Below are positions 8,571 through 17,645 of a DNA stretch of 64,000 nucleotides, piece after piece (the first letter of the stretch is position 1; each line of letters opens with the position of its first letter). The DNA is taken from positions 4,340,001 through 4,404,000 of the forward strand of contig NC_021499.1 of the NCBI RefSeq assembly GCF_000412695.1, read 5' to 3'. Source of the DNA: Pseudomonas resinovorans NBRC 106553. Lineage in GTDB: Bacteria; Pseudomonadota; Gammaproteobacteria; Pseudomonadales; Pseudomonadaceae. The translations under genes and the position numbers were made by a program. Under the pieces are notes generated by a model that saw nothing but the letters and a program-made list of their open reading frames with translations, was not told the DNA's origin and ran no database searches.

Positions 8571-8981
8571 TCATTCCTGGCCCTTGCGGGCCTGCTGCAA
8601 CCTGCTCACCAGCTCGGCCTCGGCCTTGGTCAGGCCGCAGGAGTGGGTCAGGTCATCGACGCTGGCGCCCAGGTTCGCCAGGCGCGCGGCCTGGGTGAAG
8701 GACAGGCTGGCCGGGTCGCGCTGTTCGAGCTGGCTCAGCTTGTCCGGCAGCGGCGCCACCACGCGGCGCAGCTCGTGGAGCTCCTCGCCCATGCGCACGC
8801 TGCCTTCCAGGTAGGCTTCGAGGCGCCGGCCGAGCTCCTTGATCTTCTGGTCCCGCACCGCGTCGCGCGCGGCCTGGGCCGCCACTTCCTGGCGCAGGCG
8901 CTCGGCCAGCCGGTAGCAGACGACACCAAGGACTGTGCACGCCAGGGCCAGGGCCCCGGCGAGCAGTGCGATCCAGATCAA
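8571..8981 (-). CDS. DUF2802 membrane-anchored coiled-coil protein
   Basis: This 136-residue protein has one N-terminal membrane helix (MIWIALLAGALALACTVLGVV), a charged coiled-coil (about 28-80) and a C-terminal part ASVDDLTHSCGLTKAEAELVSRL that resembles a small helix-turn-helix-like DUF2802 domain. It is the last gene of the che cluster. Translation appears to start at TTG (8981), one base after the cheW stop codon, implying coupling. It is conserved at this place in Pseudomonas chemotaxis clusters; its role is unknown to me. Confidence 0.75.
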   Translation of the reverse strand: MIWIALLAGALALACTVLGVVCYRLAERLRQEVAAQAARDAVRDQKIKELGRRLEAYLEGSVRMGEELHELRRVVAPLPDKLSQLEQRDPASLSFTQAARLANLGASVDDLTHSCGLTKAEAELVSRLQQARKGQE

Positions 8982-8982
8982 C

Positions 8983-9462
8983 TCAGATGCTCTCCAGCTC
9001 CGACCACTCTTCCTCGCTCATCATCTTGTCCAGCTCGACGAGGATCAGCAGTTCGCCGTTCTTGTTGCAGACGCCCTGGATGAACTTGGCGGACTCGTCG
9101 TTGCCGACGTTGGGCGCGGTTTCGATCTCCGACTGGCGCAGGTACACCACCTCGGCGACGCTATCGACCAGGATACCCACCACCTGCTTGTCCGCCTCGA
9201 TGATGACGATGCGGGTGTTGTCGGTCACCGGCGCCGGGCCGAGGCCGAAGCGCTGGCGGGTATCGATCACGGTCACCACGTTGCCGCGCAGGTTGATGAT
9301 GCCCAGCACGTAGCTCGGCGCCCCCGGCACCGGCGCGATCTCGGTGTAGCGCAGGACTTCCTGCACCTGCATCACGTTGATGCCGTAGGTTTCGTTGTCC
9401 AGGCGGAAAGTCACCCACTGCAGGATGGGATCTTCGGCACCTTGAGCAGACGATTTCTTCAT
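8983..9462 (-). CDS. cheW: CheW chemotaxis coupling protein
   Basis: CheW links methyl-accepting receptors to CheA kinase. The protein is 159 residues from the ATG at 9462 (MKKSSAQGAEDP); a 12-residue in-frame extension is possible but the ATG has the better context. The two SH3-like subdomains are recognisable from FRLDNETYGINVMQVQEVLRY, VLGIINLRGNVVTVIDTRQRFG and VGILVDSVAEVV. It lies after the larger CheW-like ParP and directly before the DUF2802 gene. Confidence 0.95.
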   Translation of the reverse strand: MKKSSAQGAEDPILQWVTFRLDNETYGINVMQVQEVLRYTEIAPVPGAPSYVLGIINLRGNVVTVIDTRQRFGLGPAPVTDNTRIVIIEADKQVVGILVDSVAEVVYLRQSEIETAPNVGNDESAKFIQGVCNKNGELLILVELDKMMSEEEWSELESI

Positions 9463-9529
9463 GTTCCCTAGCCTCTCTTGAGCCACCCGGGGCGGCATTC
9501 GCGGGTTCGTCCCGCTGTTTTGTTCATGG

Positions 9530-9550
9530 GGTTCCGTACGGCACGGAACC
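9530..9550 (-). other. Hairpin in parP-cheW gap
   Basis: GGTTCCGT and ACGGAACC form a perfect 8-bp stem with a 5-nt loop immediately after the parP stop codon, in the 94-bp gap before cheW. No U-run follows on the minus strand, so it is more likely an mRNA processing or stability structure, or a leaky attenuator, than a terminator. A second small palindrome, GCGGG-TTCGT-CCCGC, lies at 9501-9515. Confidence 0.35.
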
Positions 9551-9556
9551 TCCCCC

Positions 9557-10408
9557 TCAATTCAGTGACATGTGCTTGATGGCGCCGCTGGCGATCAGCT
9601 CGGCCAGCGCCGAGACATCCAGCAGCGCGCACATGTGCTCGATCACGGTACCGGCCAACCAGGGCCTTTGGCTACGCTGGCTGCGCCATTTGATTTCGTT
9701 CGGGTCCAGGCGGATGGAGCGGCTGACCTGGTGCACCGCCAGCCCCCACTCGTAGCCCTGCACGGAAATCACGTATTGCAGGCCCTCGCGGAAGTCGTCG
9801 CGGTAGCGCTCGGGCATCACCCAGCGCGCGGTATCCAGCACCTTCAGGTTGCCGGCCTGGCACGGCAGTATGCCGAGGAACCAGTCGGGCTGCCCGAACA
9901 GCGGCGTCAGCTCCTGCCCGGCCAGCGGGTAGATGGAGCCGAGGGACACCAGGGGCACCGCCAGGGTGAGGCCGGCGACGTCGAACAGCAGGCACTCGAA
10001 GGGTTCCTCGCCCCAGGCCGGACGGCCTTCGGCGTTGAGACCCGGCAATTCCACCGGCTGGGCGCTCGGCGCGCTGAGCTCCACCAGGGCCTCGACACGG
10101 GCCTGCACGGGTTCGGCTACCGGTGGCAGCGGGGCCAGCAGTTGCGGCTGGAGCAGCACCTCCGGTTCAGGTTCCGGCTCGATCACCAGCAGCGGCTCGA
10201 TCTCGGGCAGCACCAGCAGCGGGGCTTCGGCGAGCACATGGGTCAGACGCGCATCGCGGACCTGCTCTTCCAGCACCGCGGCTTCGAACTCTTCCCGGCT
10301 GATGCTTTCGGCCAGCTCGACCGATGCCTCGTGCAACAGCGAGTCCAGGTAGGACTGCAGGGCCAGTTGCGGGCGGGTAGCGGTGGCTGTGGCGAGGGGA
10401 CGACTCAT
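9557..10408 (-). CDS. parP: ParP-type CheW-like polar array protein
   Basis: This 283-residue protein has an N-terminal helix region, then an acidic proline-rich linker (about 68-120, including EPEPEPE), then a CheW-like domain (about 140-270) with the pattern FECLLFDVAGLTLAVPLVSLGSIYPL and WGLAVHQVSRS. In Vibrio the CheW-like ParP, encoded beside ParC and CheW, tethers CheA arrays at the cell pole; gene order here (parC, parP, cheW) is the same, so I assign ParP rather than a second plain CheW. A FliA-type promoter lies upstream at 10441-10467. Confidence 0.8.
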   Translation of the reverse strand: MSRPLATATATRPQLALQSYLDSLLHEASVELAESISREEFEAAVLEEQVRDARLTHVLAEAPLLVLPEIEPLLVIEPEPEPEVLLQPQLLAPLPPVAEPVQARVEALVELSAPSAQPVELPGLNAEGRPAWGEEPFECLLFDVAGLTLAVPLVSLGSIYPLAGQELTPLFGQPDWFLGILPCQAGNLKVLDTARWVMPERYRDDFREGLQYVISVQGYEWGLAVHQVSRSIRLDPNEIKWRSQRSQRPWLAGTVIEHMCALLDVSALAELIASGAIKHMSLN

Positions 10409-10440
10409 GTTGGGAACCCACGGGATTGATCTGTATAGCC

Positions 10441-10467
10441 TATCGGCAGGCGGCGCCCTTCACTTGA
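10441..10467 (-). promoter_or_regulatory. FliA (sigma-28) promoter for parP-cheW-DUF2802
   Basis: On the minus strand TCAAG, 15 bases, GCCGATA matches the flagellar sigma factor consensus (TAAAG, 14-15 bases, GCCGATA). It lies after the parC stop (10495) and 33 bases before the parP ATG (10408). This would let the distal chemotaxis genes be transcribed as a late class in addition to read-through from upstream. Confidence 0.6.
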
Positions 10468-10494
10468 GCCCCAACGGTCGGCGTTGCTGTGCAC

Positions 10495-11283
10495 TCAGGC
10501 CACCTGGGTGGCCAGTTGCTGGCTGAGCAGATGCTTGAGCAGCGCCCGGTAGGCGATCACGCCCCGGCTGTTGCCGTCGTACTGGGACGGCGTGACACCG
10601 GCCCGGCTGGCATCGCGCAGGCGGGTATCCACCGGGATGTAGGCCTGCCAAAGATGCTCGGGGTAATTGTTGCGCAGCACCTTGAGGGTGTTGAGCGACG
10701 CCTGGGTCCGACGGTCGAACAGGGTCGGCACGATGGTGTAGGGCAACGCCTGCTTGCGCGAACGGTTGACCATGCTCAGGGTGCTGACCATGCGTTCCAG
10801 GCCCTTCACCGCGAGGAACTCGGTCTGCACCGGGATCACCAGCTGGTGGCTGGCGGCCAGGGCGTTGACCATCAGCACGCCGAGCAGCGGCGGGCTGTCG
10901 ATGATGGCGTGGTCGAACTGCTGCCAGAGTTGCGCCAGGCTCTTGGCGATCACCAGGCCAAGGCCGTTCTGCCCGGGCGACTGGCGCTCCAGGGTGGCCA
11001 GCGCGGTGCTCGAGGGCAGCAGGGAAATCCGTTCGTGGCTGGTCTGCAGCAACAGCTCACGCGGCAGTCCCTCGGGCACGCTGCCCTGCTTGAGGAACAG
11101 ATCGAAGCAGCTGTGCTCCAGGGTGTCCGGGTCATGCCCGAAGTAACTGGTCATCGACCCATGGGGGTCGAGGTCGACCACCACCACGCGCTTGCCGGCA
11201 TCGGCCAGCAGCCCGGCGAGGGCGATGGAGGTGGTGGTCTTGCCGACTCCACCCTTTTGATTGGCTACTGCCCAGACTCTCAT
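10495..11283 (-). CDS. parC: ParC, ParA/Soj-like polar ATPase
   Basis: This 262-residue ParA-family ATPase has the deviant Walker A QKGGVGKTTT at 9-18 and DLDPHG in the A' position. Encoded next to cheB, motCD, parP and cheW, it fits ParC, which positions chemotaxis arrays at cell poles. The start MRVWAVANQ at 11283 is chosen because GGGAGG lies 9 bases upstream; an ATG three codons earlier sits directly against that ribosome site and is unlikely. No ParB partner or parS-like site is seen nearby, in keeping with a chemotaxis rather than chromosome role. Confidence 0.88.
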   Translation of the reverse strand: MRVWAVANQKGGVGKTTTSIALAGLLADAGKRVVVVDLDPHGSMTSYFGHDPDTLEHSCFDLFLKQGSVPEGLPRELLLQTSHERISLLPSSTALATLERQSPGQNGLGLVIAKSLAQLWQQFDHAIIDSPPLLGVLMVNALAASHQLVIPVQTEFLAVKGLERMVSTLSMVNRSRKQALPYTIVPTLFDRRTQASLNTLKVLRNNYPEHLWQAYIPVDTRLRDASRAGVTPSQYDGNSRGVIAYRALLKHLLSQQLATQVA

Positions 11284-11331
11284 CTTCTTCATCCTCCCGG
11301 CTGCCTGACGCACCGAGACTCTTCGCCTGCC

Positions 11332-12219
11332 CTACTGGCCAGGCGACGGGGAATTGACGGCACCCGTGGCAGGGGCCTGTGCTGGTGCTGCTGGTGCAGG
11401 TTGCGTGCCAGCCCTCTGCATCGCGGCGTCCGGCTTGGCGTTGGCACTGCCGACGCCGCTCACGCTGCGGCGTACGTCGAGGTTGCGGGAGATCACCAGC
11501 ACCACTCGGCGATTGCGCGAACGCCCTTCGGCGGTGGCGTTATCGGCCACCGGCTGGAACTCACCGTAGCCCACGGCAGCCAAGCGGTTCGGCGCAACGC
11601 CGTCCATGGCCAGCATCCTGACGATGCTGGCCGCTCGCGCCGTGGACAGCTCCCAGTTGGACGGGAACTGGCTGGTGGCGATGGGCAGGTTGTCGGTGAA
11701 ACCTTCGACATGCACCGGGTTGCCATAGGGCGCCAGAATCCTGGCGATCTTCTCGATCAGGTTGAAGGCGGCGTCGTTGGGAATGGCGTCGCCACTGGGG
11801 AACAGCAGGCTGGAGTTCATCTCGATCTCCACCCAGAGCTCGTTGCCGCGCACGTTCAGTTGCTCGGAGCTGATCAGGTCGCCGAAGGCATCGCGCACGC
11901 TCTGGGCGATTTCCTGCAGCGGGTCGGCGCCCGGATCGTCGATGGACGTCTGGGTGCGCTCGCTCTCCTCCACCATGGCACGGTCCGGTTCGGCGGTGCG
12001 CGGCTTCTCTTCGCCCACGGGGATCGGCTTGATTGAGCGGTCCGGCTGGTTGAACACGCCCACCAGGGTTTCCGAGAGGATCTTGTACTTGCCCTCGTTG
12101 ATCGAGGAGATGGAATACATCACCACGAAGAAGGCGAACAGCAGCGTGATGAAGTCCGCGTAGGACACCAGCCAGCGTTCGTGATTCTCGTGCTCTTCCT
12201 GATGCCGTCTGCGCGCCAT
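11332..12219 (-). CDS. motD: MotD, stator B subunit
   Basis: MotC-MotD form the second flagellar stator of Pseudomonas, used for swarming. MotD is 295 residues: a basic cytoplasmic N-terminus, one membrane helix (WLVSYADFITLLFAFFVVMY) with the proton-binding Asp22, then a periplasmic OmpA/MotB peptidoglycan-binding domain (about 120-250) with SNWELSTARAASIVRML and SRNRRVVLVISR. The tail (about 260-295) is Ala/Pro-rich. The open frame extends upstream into motC; the ATG at 12219, 10 bp past the motC stop, is used. Confidence 0.93.
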   Translation of the reverse strand: MARRRHQEEHENHERWLVSYADFITLLFAFFVVMYSISSINEGKYKILSETLVGVFNQPDRSIKPIPVGEEKPRTAEPDRAMVEESERTQTSIDDPGADPLQEIAQSVRDAFGDLISSEQLNVRGNELWVEIEMNSSLLFPSGDAIPNDAAFNLIEKIARILAPYGNPVHVEGFTDNLPIATSQFPSNWELSTARAASIVRMLAMDGVAPNRLAAVGYGEFQPVADNATAEGRSRNRRVVLVISRNLDVRRSVSGVGSANAKPDAAMQRAGTQPAPAAPAQAPATGAVNSPSPGQ

Positions 12220-12229
12220 GGCCCCTTCC

Positions 12230-12970
12230 TCAATCCATGAAGCCTTGCAGCTTGAGTTCGATGGAACGCGGGTTCTCGCCTTCGGCGATGGAGAGGATGC
12301 CTTCCAGCAGCATCTCGCGGTAGCGCGACTGGCGCAGGGCGATGGACTTGAGCTTGGCACCGATGGGCAGCAGCAACAGGTTGGCCAGGCCCACGCCGTA
12401 GATGGTGGCGACGAAGGCCACGGCTATGCCGCCGCCCAGCTGGCTGGGATCGGCCAGGTTGCCCATGACGTGGATCAGGCCCATGACGGCGCCGATGATG
12501 CCGATGGTGGGCGCATAGCCGCCCATGCTCTCGAACACCTTGGCGGCCGCGAGGTCGCGGCCTTCCTGGGTGAACAGGTCGACTTCGAGGATGCTGCGGA
12601 TGGATTCCGGCTCGGCGCCGTCCACCAGCAGTTGCAGGCCCTTGCGGGCGAACGGATCGGGCTCGCTGTCGGCCACCGGCTCCAGGCCGAGCAGGCCTTC
12701 CTTGCGCGCCGCCATGCTCCAGTTCACCACGCGATTGATACCGCCGGCGAGGTCGATCTGCGGCGGGAACAGGATCCAGCGGAAGATCCCCAGGCTGCGC
12801 TTGAAGATGCTCATGGGCGTCTGCAGGAATGCCGCGCCCAGGGTACCGCCCAGGACGATGAGCGCCGCCGGCCCGTTGAGCAGGGCCGCGGCGTGGCCGC
12901 CTTCGAGGTAATTGCCGCCGATGATGGCGACGAAGGCCAGGATTACCCCGATCAGGCTAAGTACATCCAT
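12230..12970 (-). CDS. motC: MotC, stator A subunit
   Basis: This is a MotA/ExbB-family proton-channel subunit of 246 residues with four membrane helices: two near the N-terminus (about 3-20 and 34-50) and two after residue 145 (YAPTIGIIGAVMGLIHVM and AVAFVATIYGVGLANLLLLP). A large cytoplasmic loop between them contains conserved charged residues for rotor contact. It is cotranscribed with motD and follows cheB by 16 bp. MotC rather than MotA is chosen from its neighbours cheB and parC. Confidence 0.93.
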   Translation of the reverse strand: MDVLSLIGVILAFVAIIGGNYLEGGHAAALLNGPAALIVLGGTLGAAFLQTPMSIFKRSLGIFRWILFPPQIDLAGGINRVVNWSMAARKEGLLGLEPVADSEPDPFARKGLQLLVDGAEPESIRSILEVDLFTQEGRDLAAAKVFESMGGYAPTIGIIGAVMGLIHVMGNLADPSQLGGGIAVAFVATIYGVGLANLLLLPIGAKLKSIALRQSRYREMLLEGILSIAEGENPRSIELKLQGFMD

Positions 12971-12986
12971 TACCTGGTGTTCTCCA

Positions 12987-14108
12987 TTACATGCAGGCCT
13001 CGACCAGGTGCTTGCCGATGTCGTCCAGGCCGTAGACCGCGTCGGCCAGGTTGGCCTTCACCACGGCCATGGGCATGCCGTAGATCACGCAGCTGGCCTC
13101 GTCCTGGGCCCAGACCTGGCTGCCGCCCTGCTTGAGCAGGCGCGCGCCTTCGCGGCCGTCCGCGCCCATGCCGGTGAGCACCACGGCCAGGACCTTGTCG
13201 TTGTACGACTTGGCCGCCGAACCGAAGGTGATGTCCACGCAAGGCTTGTAGTTCAGGCGTTCGTCGCCGGGGAGGATGCGCACCACGCCACGGGCGTCGA
13301 CCATCATCTGCTTGCCGCCGGGGGCCAGCAGGGCCAGGCCGGGACGCAGCACGTCGCCGTCCTCGGCTTCCTTGACGGAAATCCGGCAGAGCTTGTCCAG
13401 GCGTTCGGCGAAGGCCTTGGTGAAGGCCGCCGGCATGTGCTGGATCAGCACCAGCGGCGCCGGGAAGTTGGCCGGCAGCTGGGTGAGCACGCGTTGCAGG
13501 GCAACCGGCCCGCCGGTGGAGGTGCCGATCGCCACCAGCCGGTAGGCCTTACGCTTTGGGGCGGCGGAACCGGCCGGGGCCGCCGGGGCGGCGTGGCTCG
13601 GCTGCGCCGGCGTGTGCAGCGCGCGCGCCGGCACGCTGCTGCTGGCGGCCGGCGCCGGTGCCGGTGCCGGTGCCGCATGGGACGGGCTGCTGATACTGCT
13701 GTAGCGGCGATTGCTGCGGGCGATGCTGTGGACCTTCTCGCAGAGCAGCTGCTTGACCTTCTCCGGGGTACGGGAGATGTCCTCGAAATTCTTCGGCAGG
13801 AAATCCACCGCGCCGGCGTCCAGGGCGTCGAGGGTGACGCGGGCGCCTTCGTGGGTCAGCGAGGAGAACATCAGGACCGGGGTCGGGCAGCGCTGCATGA
13901 TGTGCCGCACCGAGGTGATGCCGTCCATCATCGGCATCTCGTAGTCCATGGTGATGACGTCGGGCTTGAGCGCCAGCGCCTGGTCGATGGCTTCGCGGCC
14001 ATTGGTGGCGGTGCCCACCACCTGGATATTGGGGTCGGAGGAAAGGATTTCCGAGACGCGGCGGCGGAAGAACCCGGAGTCATCCACCACCAGAACCTTG
14101 ACTGCCAT
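12987..14108 (-). CDS. cheB: CheB, receptor methylesterase/deamidase
   Basis: CheB removes methyl groups from chemoreceptors when phosphorylated by CheA. It is 373 residues: receiver domain 1-120 with phospho-acceptor Asp55 ([11 protein letters not shown]) and acidic pair VVDD; an Ala/Pro-rich linker (about 145-185); and the esterase domain with the Ser-His-Asp triad visible as GTSTGG (Ser197), LIQHMP (His224) and GMGADG. The start [10 protein letters not shown] at 14108 is taken rather than an in-frame extension into the gap after cheA. Confidence 0.96.
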   Translation of the reverse strand: MAVKVLVVDDSGFFRRRVSEILSSDPNIQVVGTATNGREAIDQALALKPDVITMDYEMPMMDGITSVRHIMQRCPTPVLMFSSLTHEGARVTLDALDAGAVDFLPKNFEDISRTPEKVKQLLCEKVHSIARSNRRYSSISSPSHAAPAPAPAPAASSSVPARALHTPAQPSHAAPAAPAGSAAPKRKAYRLVAIGTSTGGPVALQRVLTQLPANFPAPLVLIQHMPAAFTKAFAERLDKLCRISVKEAEDGDVLRPGLALLAPGGKQMMVDARGVVRILPGDERLNYKPCVDITFGSAAKSYNDKVLAVVLTGMGADGREGARLLKQGGSQVWAQDEASCVIYGMPMAVVKANLADAVYGLDDIGKHLVEACM

Positions 14109-14152
14109 AAGAATAAAGCTCCTAGCGGGCGGCCATCGCTGGCCGCCCCAGA

Positions 14153-16369
14153 TCAACCACGGCGTGCGTAATGCTTGAGCATGCTCGGCACGTCGAGGAT
14201 CAGCGCGATACGGCCGTCGCCGGTGATGGTGGCGCCGGACATGCCCGGCGTACCCTGCAGCATCTTGCCCAGGGGCTTGATCACCACCTCTTCCTGGCCC
14301 ACCAGCTGGTCGACCACGAAGCCGATGCGCTGGGTGCCCACGGAGAGGATCACCACATGGCCCTCGCCCTGCTCTTCCACCGCCGCGCTCTGCACCAGCC
14401 AGCGCTTGAGGTAGAACAACGGCAGGGCCTTGTCGCGGACGATCACCACTTCCTGGCCGTCCACCACATTGGTGCGGGACAGGTCGAGGTGGAAGATCTC
14501 GTTGACGTTCACCAGCGGGAAGGCGAAGGCCTGATTGCCCAGCATCACCATCAGGGTCGGCATGATCGCCAGGGTCAGCGGGACCTTGATGACGATCTTC
14601 GAACCCTGGCCCTTCTGCGAGAACACGTTCACCGTGCCGTTGAGCTGGGAGATCTTGGTCTTCACCACGTCCATGCCGACACCACGGCCGGACACGTCGG
14701 AAATCTCAGACTTGGTCGAGAAACCCGGGGCGAAGATCAGGTTGTAGCACTCCAGCTCGGTCAGGCGGTCGGCGGCATCCTTGTCCAGCAGGCCCTTCTC
14801 CACCGCCTTGGCGCGCAGCACGGCTGCGTCCATGCCCTTGCCGTCGTCGGTGATCATCAGGAGGATGTGGTCGCCTTCCTGTTCAGCCGAGAGCACCACG
14901 CGGCCGGTACGCTGCTTGCCGGCGGCCTCGCGCTCCTCGGGCGACTCGATGCCGTGGTCGACGGCGTTGCGCACCAGGTGCACCAACGGGTCGGCCAACG
15001 CCTCGACCAGGTTCTTGTCGAGGTCGGTTTCCTCGCCCACCAGCTCGAGGTTGATTTCCTTCTTCAGGTTGCGCGCCAGGTCGCGGACCAGGCGCGGGAA
15101 GCGGCCGAAGACTTTCTTGATCGGCTGCATCCGCGTCTTCATCACCGCGGTCTGCAGGTCGGCGGTCACCACGTCGAGGTTGGACACGGCCTTGGCCATG
15201 GCCTCGTCGCCGCTGTTGGTCCCCAGGCGCACCAGGCGGTTACGCACCAGCACCAGCTCGCCGACCATGTTCATGATCTCGTCCAGGCGCGCGGTATCGA
15301 CCCGCACGGTGGTCTCGGTTTCGCTGACGGCGGCCGGGCCGGCGGCACCATTGCTGGCGGCGGGCGCTGCCTGGCGCGGCGCGGGCTCGGCCTTGGCGGC
15401 GGGCTTGGCGACCGCTGCCGGGGCGACCGCACGGCTGACGGCGGGCGCGGCGGCAGGCACCGGCTGGGCGGCGGGTTCTTCAGCCGGAGCCGAGAACTTG
15501 CCCTTGCCATGCAACTGGTCGAGCAGCGCTTCGAATTCGTCGTCGGTGATGTTTTCGCCGCTGTCGGCAACGGGTGCCGGGGCAGCGACCGGGGCACTGG
15601 CGACAGGCTCGGCGGCGCCGTTGAACTTGCCCTTGCCGTGCAGCTGGTCGAGCAGGTCCTCGAACTCGTCGTCGGAGATCTCGTCGCCGCCGCCAGCGGT
15701 GGCCAGGGCCACGGCCGGAGCATGGACGGCTATCGCGGCCTCCGGCTCCACGGCGGCAACGGACTTGCCCTTGCCGTGCAGCTGGTCCAGCAGCGCTTCG
15801 AATTCATCGTCGGTGATTTCGTCGTCGGCGGTCGCCGGCGCTTCTGCTTCAGCGCTGGCGTTGTCGGCCAGGGCATCGAGCAACTGTTCGAACTCGCTGT
15901 CGGTGATATCGGCCGAGGCCGCCACCGGCGCGGGTGCTTCGACTACCGGTGCGGGCGCCGCGGGGGCCGGCTCGGCGCCACCCGGTTCGGCCAGGCGCGC
16001 CAGGGCGGCCAGCAGCTCCGGGGTAGCGGGAGTCGGTTCGCTGCGTTCGCGCACTTCGCGGAACATCTCGTTGACCGTGTCCAGCGCCTGCAGCACCACG
16101 TCCATCAGCTCGGCATCCACGCGGCGTTCGCCCTTGCGCAGGATGTCGAAGACGTTTTCAGCGATGTGGCAGCACTCGACCAGGGCGTTGAGCTGGAGGA
16201 AACCAGCGCCGCCCTTGACGGTATGGAAACCACGGAAGATCGCGTTGAGCAGGTCCATATCGTCCGGGCGGCTTTCCAGCTCGACCAGCTGCTCGGACAA
16301 TTGCTCCAAAATCTCGCCGGCCTCTACCAGGAAGTCCTGGAGGATTTCTTCATCGGCGTCGAAGCTCAT
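14153..16369 (-). CDS. cheA: CheA, chemotaxis histidine kinase
   Basis: This is the central kinase of flagellar chemotaxis, 738 residues. Domains in order: HPt P1 (1-105) with phospho-His49 in [10 protein letters not shown]; a long Ala/Pro/acidic linker (about 106-350); dimerisation P3 (354-410); ATP-binding P4 (410-595, with RNAVDHGIE and GRGVGMDVV); CheW-like P5 (600-735). The linker carries four copies of an (I)[21 protein letters not shown] module at about 155, 185, 230 and 273, the first lacking LHGKGK. There is no separate CheY-binding P2 fold that I can see. It lies 11 bp after cheZ. Confidence 0.97.
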   Translation of the reverse strand: MSFDADEEILQDFLVEAGEILEQLSEQLVELESRPDDMDLLNAIFRGFHTVKGGAGFLQLNALVECCHIAENVFDILRKGERRVDAELMDVVLQALDTVNEMFREVRERSEPTPATPELLAALARLAEPGGAEPAPAAPAPVVEAPAPVAASADITDSEFEQLLDALADNASAEAEAPATADDEITDDEFEALLDQLHGKGKSVAAVEPEAAIAVHAPAVALATAGGGDEISDDEFEDLLDQLHGKGKFNGAAEPVASAPVAAPAPVADSGENITDDEFEALLDQLHGKGKFSAPAEEPAAQPVPAAAPAVSRAVAPAAVAKPAAKAEPAPRQAAPAASNGAAGPAAVSETETTVRVDTARLDEIMNMVGELVLVRNRLVRLGTNSGDEAMAKAVSNLDVVTADLQTAVMKTRMQPIKKVFGRFPRLVRDLARNLKKEINLELVGEETDLDKNLVEALADPLVHLVRNAVDHGIESPEEREAAGKQRTGRVVLSAEQEGDHILLMITDDGKGMDAAVLRAKAVEKGLLDKDAADRLTELECYNLIFAPGFSTKSEISDVSGRGVGMDVVKTKISQLNGTVNVFSQKGQGSKIVIKVPLTLAIMPTLMVMLGNQAFAFPLVNVNEIFHLDLSRTNVVDGQEVVIVRDKALPLFYLKRWLVQSAAVEEQGEGHVVILSVGTQRIGFVVDQLVGQEEVVIKPLGKMLQGTPGMSGATITGDGRIALILDVPSMLKHYARRG

Positions 16370-16380
16370 ATGAGCGCTCC

Positions 16381-17169
16381 CTAGAAACCAAGGCTGGATA
16401 GCAGATCGTCGACGTCGTCCTGTCCGGACACCACGTCTTCCCGTATATCGGCATGGATCTGCGGACCTTCACCCCTGGAAGGACTTTTTTGTTGTTCCAG
16501 CTCGGCGCGCAGCGCCGCGTGGTCGTGCTCGATGCCCGCGTAACGGTCCACCTGGCTGGCCATGAGCACCAGTTTCACCAGGTTGCTTTCCACTTCGGTG
16601 ACCAGTTGGGTCACGCGCTTGATCACCTGGCCGGTGAGGTCCTGGTAATCCTGGGCGAGCAGGATGTCGTTGAGCTTGCCCGACAGCGCATCGGTGTCGC
16701 GCTGGCTGCGGGAGAGGAATTGCTCGACGCGACGGGCCAGGTCACGGAAACCATCCGCGCCGATTTCCCGGCGCATGAAGCGCCCCCACTCCTCGCCCAA
16801 TTGCTGGGCTTCGTCGCTCAGGCCGTTGAGCAGCGGCGCGCTTTCCTCCACCAGGTCCATGGTGCGGTTGGCGGCCTTCTCGGTCATCTGCACCACGTAG
16901 GACAGCCGGTCGGTCGCGTCGGCGATCTGCGACATCTCCTGGGCGTGGGGCAGGTGCGGGTCGATCTGGAAGTTGACGATGGCGTTGTGCAGCTCACGGG
17001 TGAGCCTGCCTACTTCCTGGTACAGGCCACGGTCGCGGACTTGGTTGAGTTCGTGGATGAGTTGCACGGCATCGGTGAAATTGCCTTTCTCAAGGCTATC
17101 CACCAGTTCCCGCGCACGGACTTTCAGGGTCGACTCGAAGTCTCCCAGCAGGTGTTCGTTCTGGTCCAT
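16381..17169 (-). CDS. cheZ: CheZ, CheY-phosphate phosphatase
   Basis: CheZ speeds dephosphorylation of CheY-P. The 262-residue protein is a long helical hairpin with the conserved catalytic segment DILLAQDYQDLTGQVIKRV (near 165-183; the glutamine in AQDYQDLTGQ is the catalytic type). The C-terminal peptide DDVDDLLSSLGF is the CheY-binding tail typical of CheZ. The start at 17169 is an ATG directly after the cheY stop (19 bp gap). Confidence 0.95.
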   Translation of the reverse strand: MDQNEHLLGDFESTLKVRARELVDSLEKGNFTDAVQLIHELNQVRDRGLYQEVGRLTRELHNAIVNFQIDPHLPHAQEMSQIADATDRLSYVVQMTEKAANRTMDLVEESAPLLNGLSDEAQQLGEEWGRFMRREIGADGFRDLARRVEQFLSRSQRDTDALSGKLNDILLAQDYQDLTGQVIKRVTQLVTEVESNLVKLVLMASQVDRYAGIEHDHAALRAELEQQKSPSRGEGPQIHADIREDVVSGQDDVDDLLSSLGF

Positions 17170-17188
17170 GGTGCCCTCGCGGCTGACA

Positions 17189-17575
17189 TCAGCCGTTGAC
17201 CCGCTCGAAGATCTTCTCGATTTTTTCTTTCAGGACCTGGGCGGTAAAGGGCTTGACCACATAGCCGTTCACGCCGGCCTGGGCCGCTTCGATGATCTGG
17301 TCGCGCTTGGCTTCGGCGGTCACCATCAGCACCGGCAGGTGCTTCAGGCGCTCGTCGGCACGCACGGCGCGCAGCAGGTCGATGCCGGTCATGCCGGGCA
17401 TGTTCCAGTCGGTCACGAGGAAGTCGAAGTTGCCGCTGTGCAGCATCGGCAGGGCCGTGGTGCCATCGTCGGCTTCAGCGGTATTGGTGAATCCCAAATC
17501 GCGCAAGAGGTTCTTGATGATGCGTCTCATCGTCGAGAAATCATCCACGATGAGGATTTTCATGTTCTTGTCCAA
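17189..17575 (-). CDS. cheY: CheY, flagellar motor response regulator
   Basis: This is a single receiver domain that binds FliM when phosphorylated. Key residues are the acidic pair (ILIVDDF), the phospho-Asp in [11 protein letters not shown], Thr in VTAEAK and Lys in VVKPF. The start is ambiguous: a strong GGAGG lies 5 bases before a TTG at 17575 (MDKNMKIL, 128 residues), whereas the ATG at 17563 (MKILIVDD, 124 residues, the usual annotated length) is 17 bases from it. I favour TTG on ribosome-site spacing; the protein differs by only four residues. Confidence 0.95.
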   Translation of the reverse strand: MDKNMKILIVDDFSTMRRIIKNLLRDLGFTNTAEADDGTTALPMLHSGNFDFLVTDWNMPGMTGIDLLRAVRADERLKHLPVLMVTAEAKRDQIIEAAQAGVNGYVVKPFTAQVLKEKIEKIFERVNG

Positions 17576-17645
17576 GTCGACCTCCGTACAGTCTCAAACG
17601 CCCCTCTTGCCGGGAGCGCCGTTCAAATCTGGAAGCGGTGTGCGT

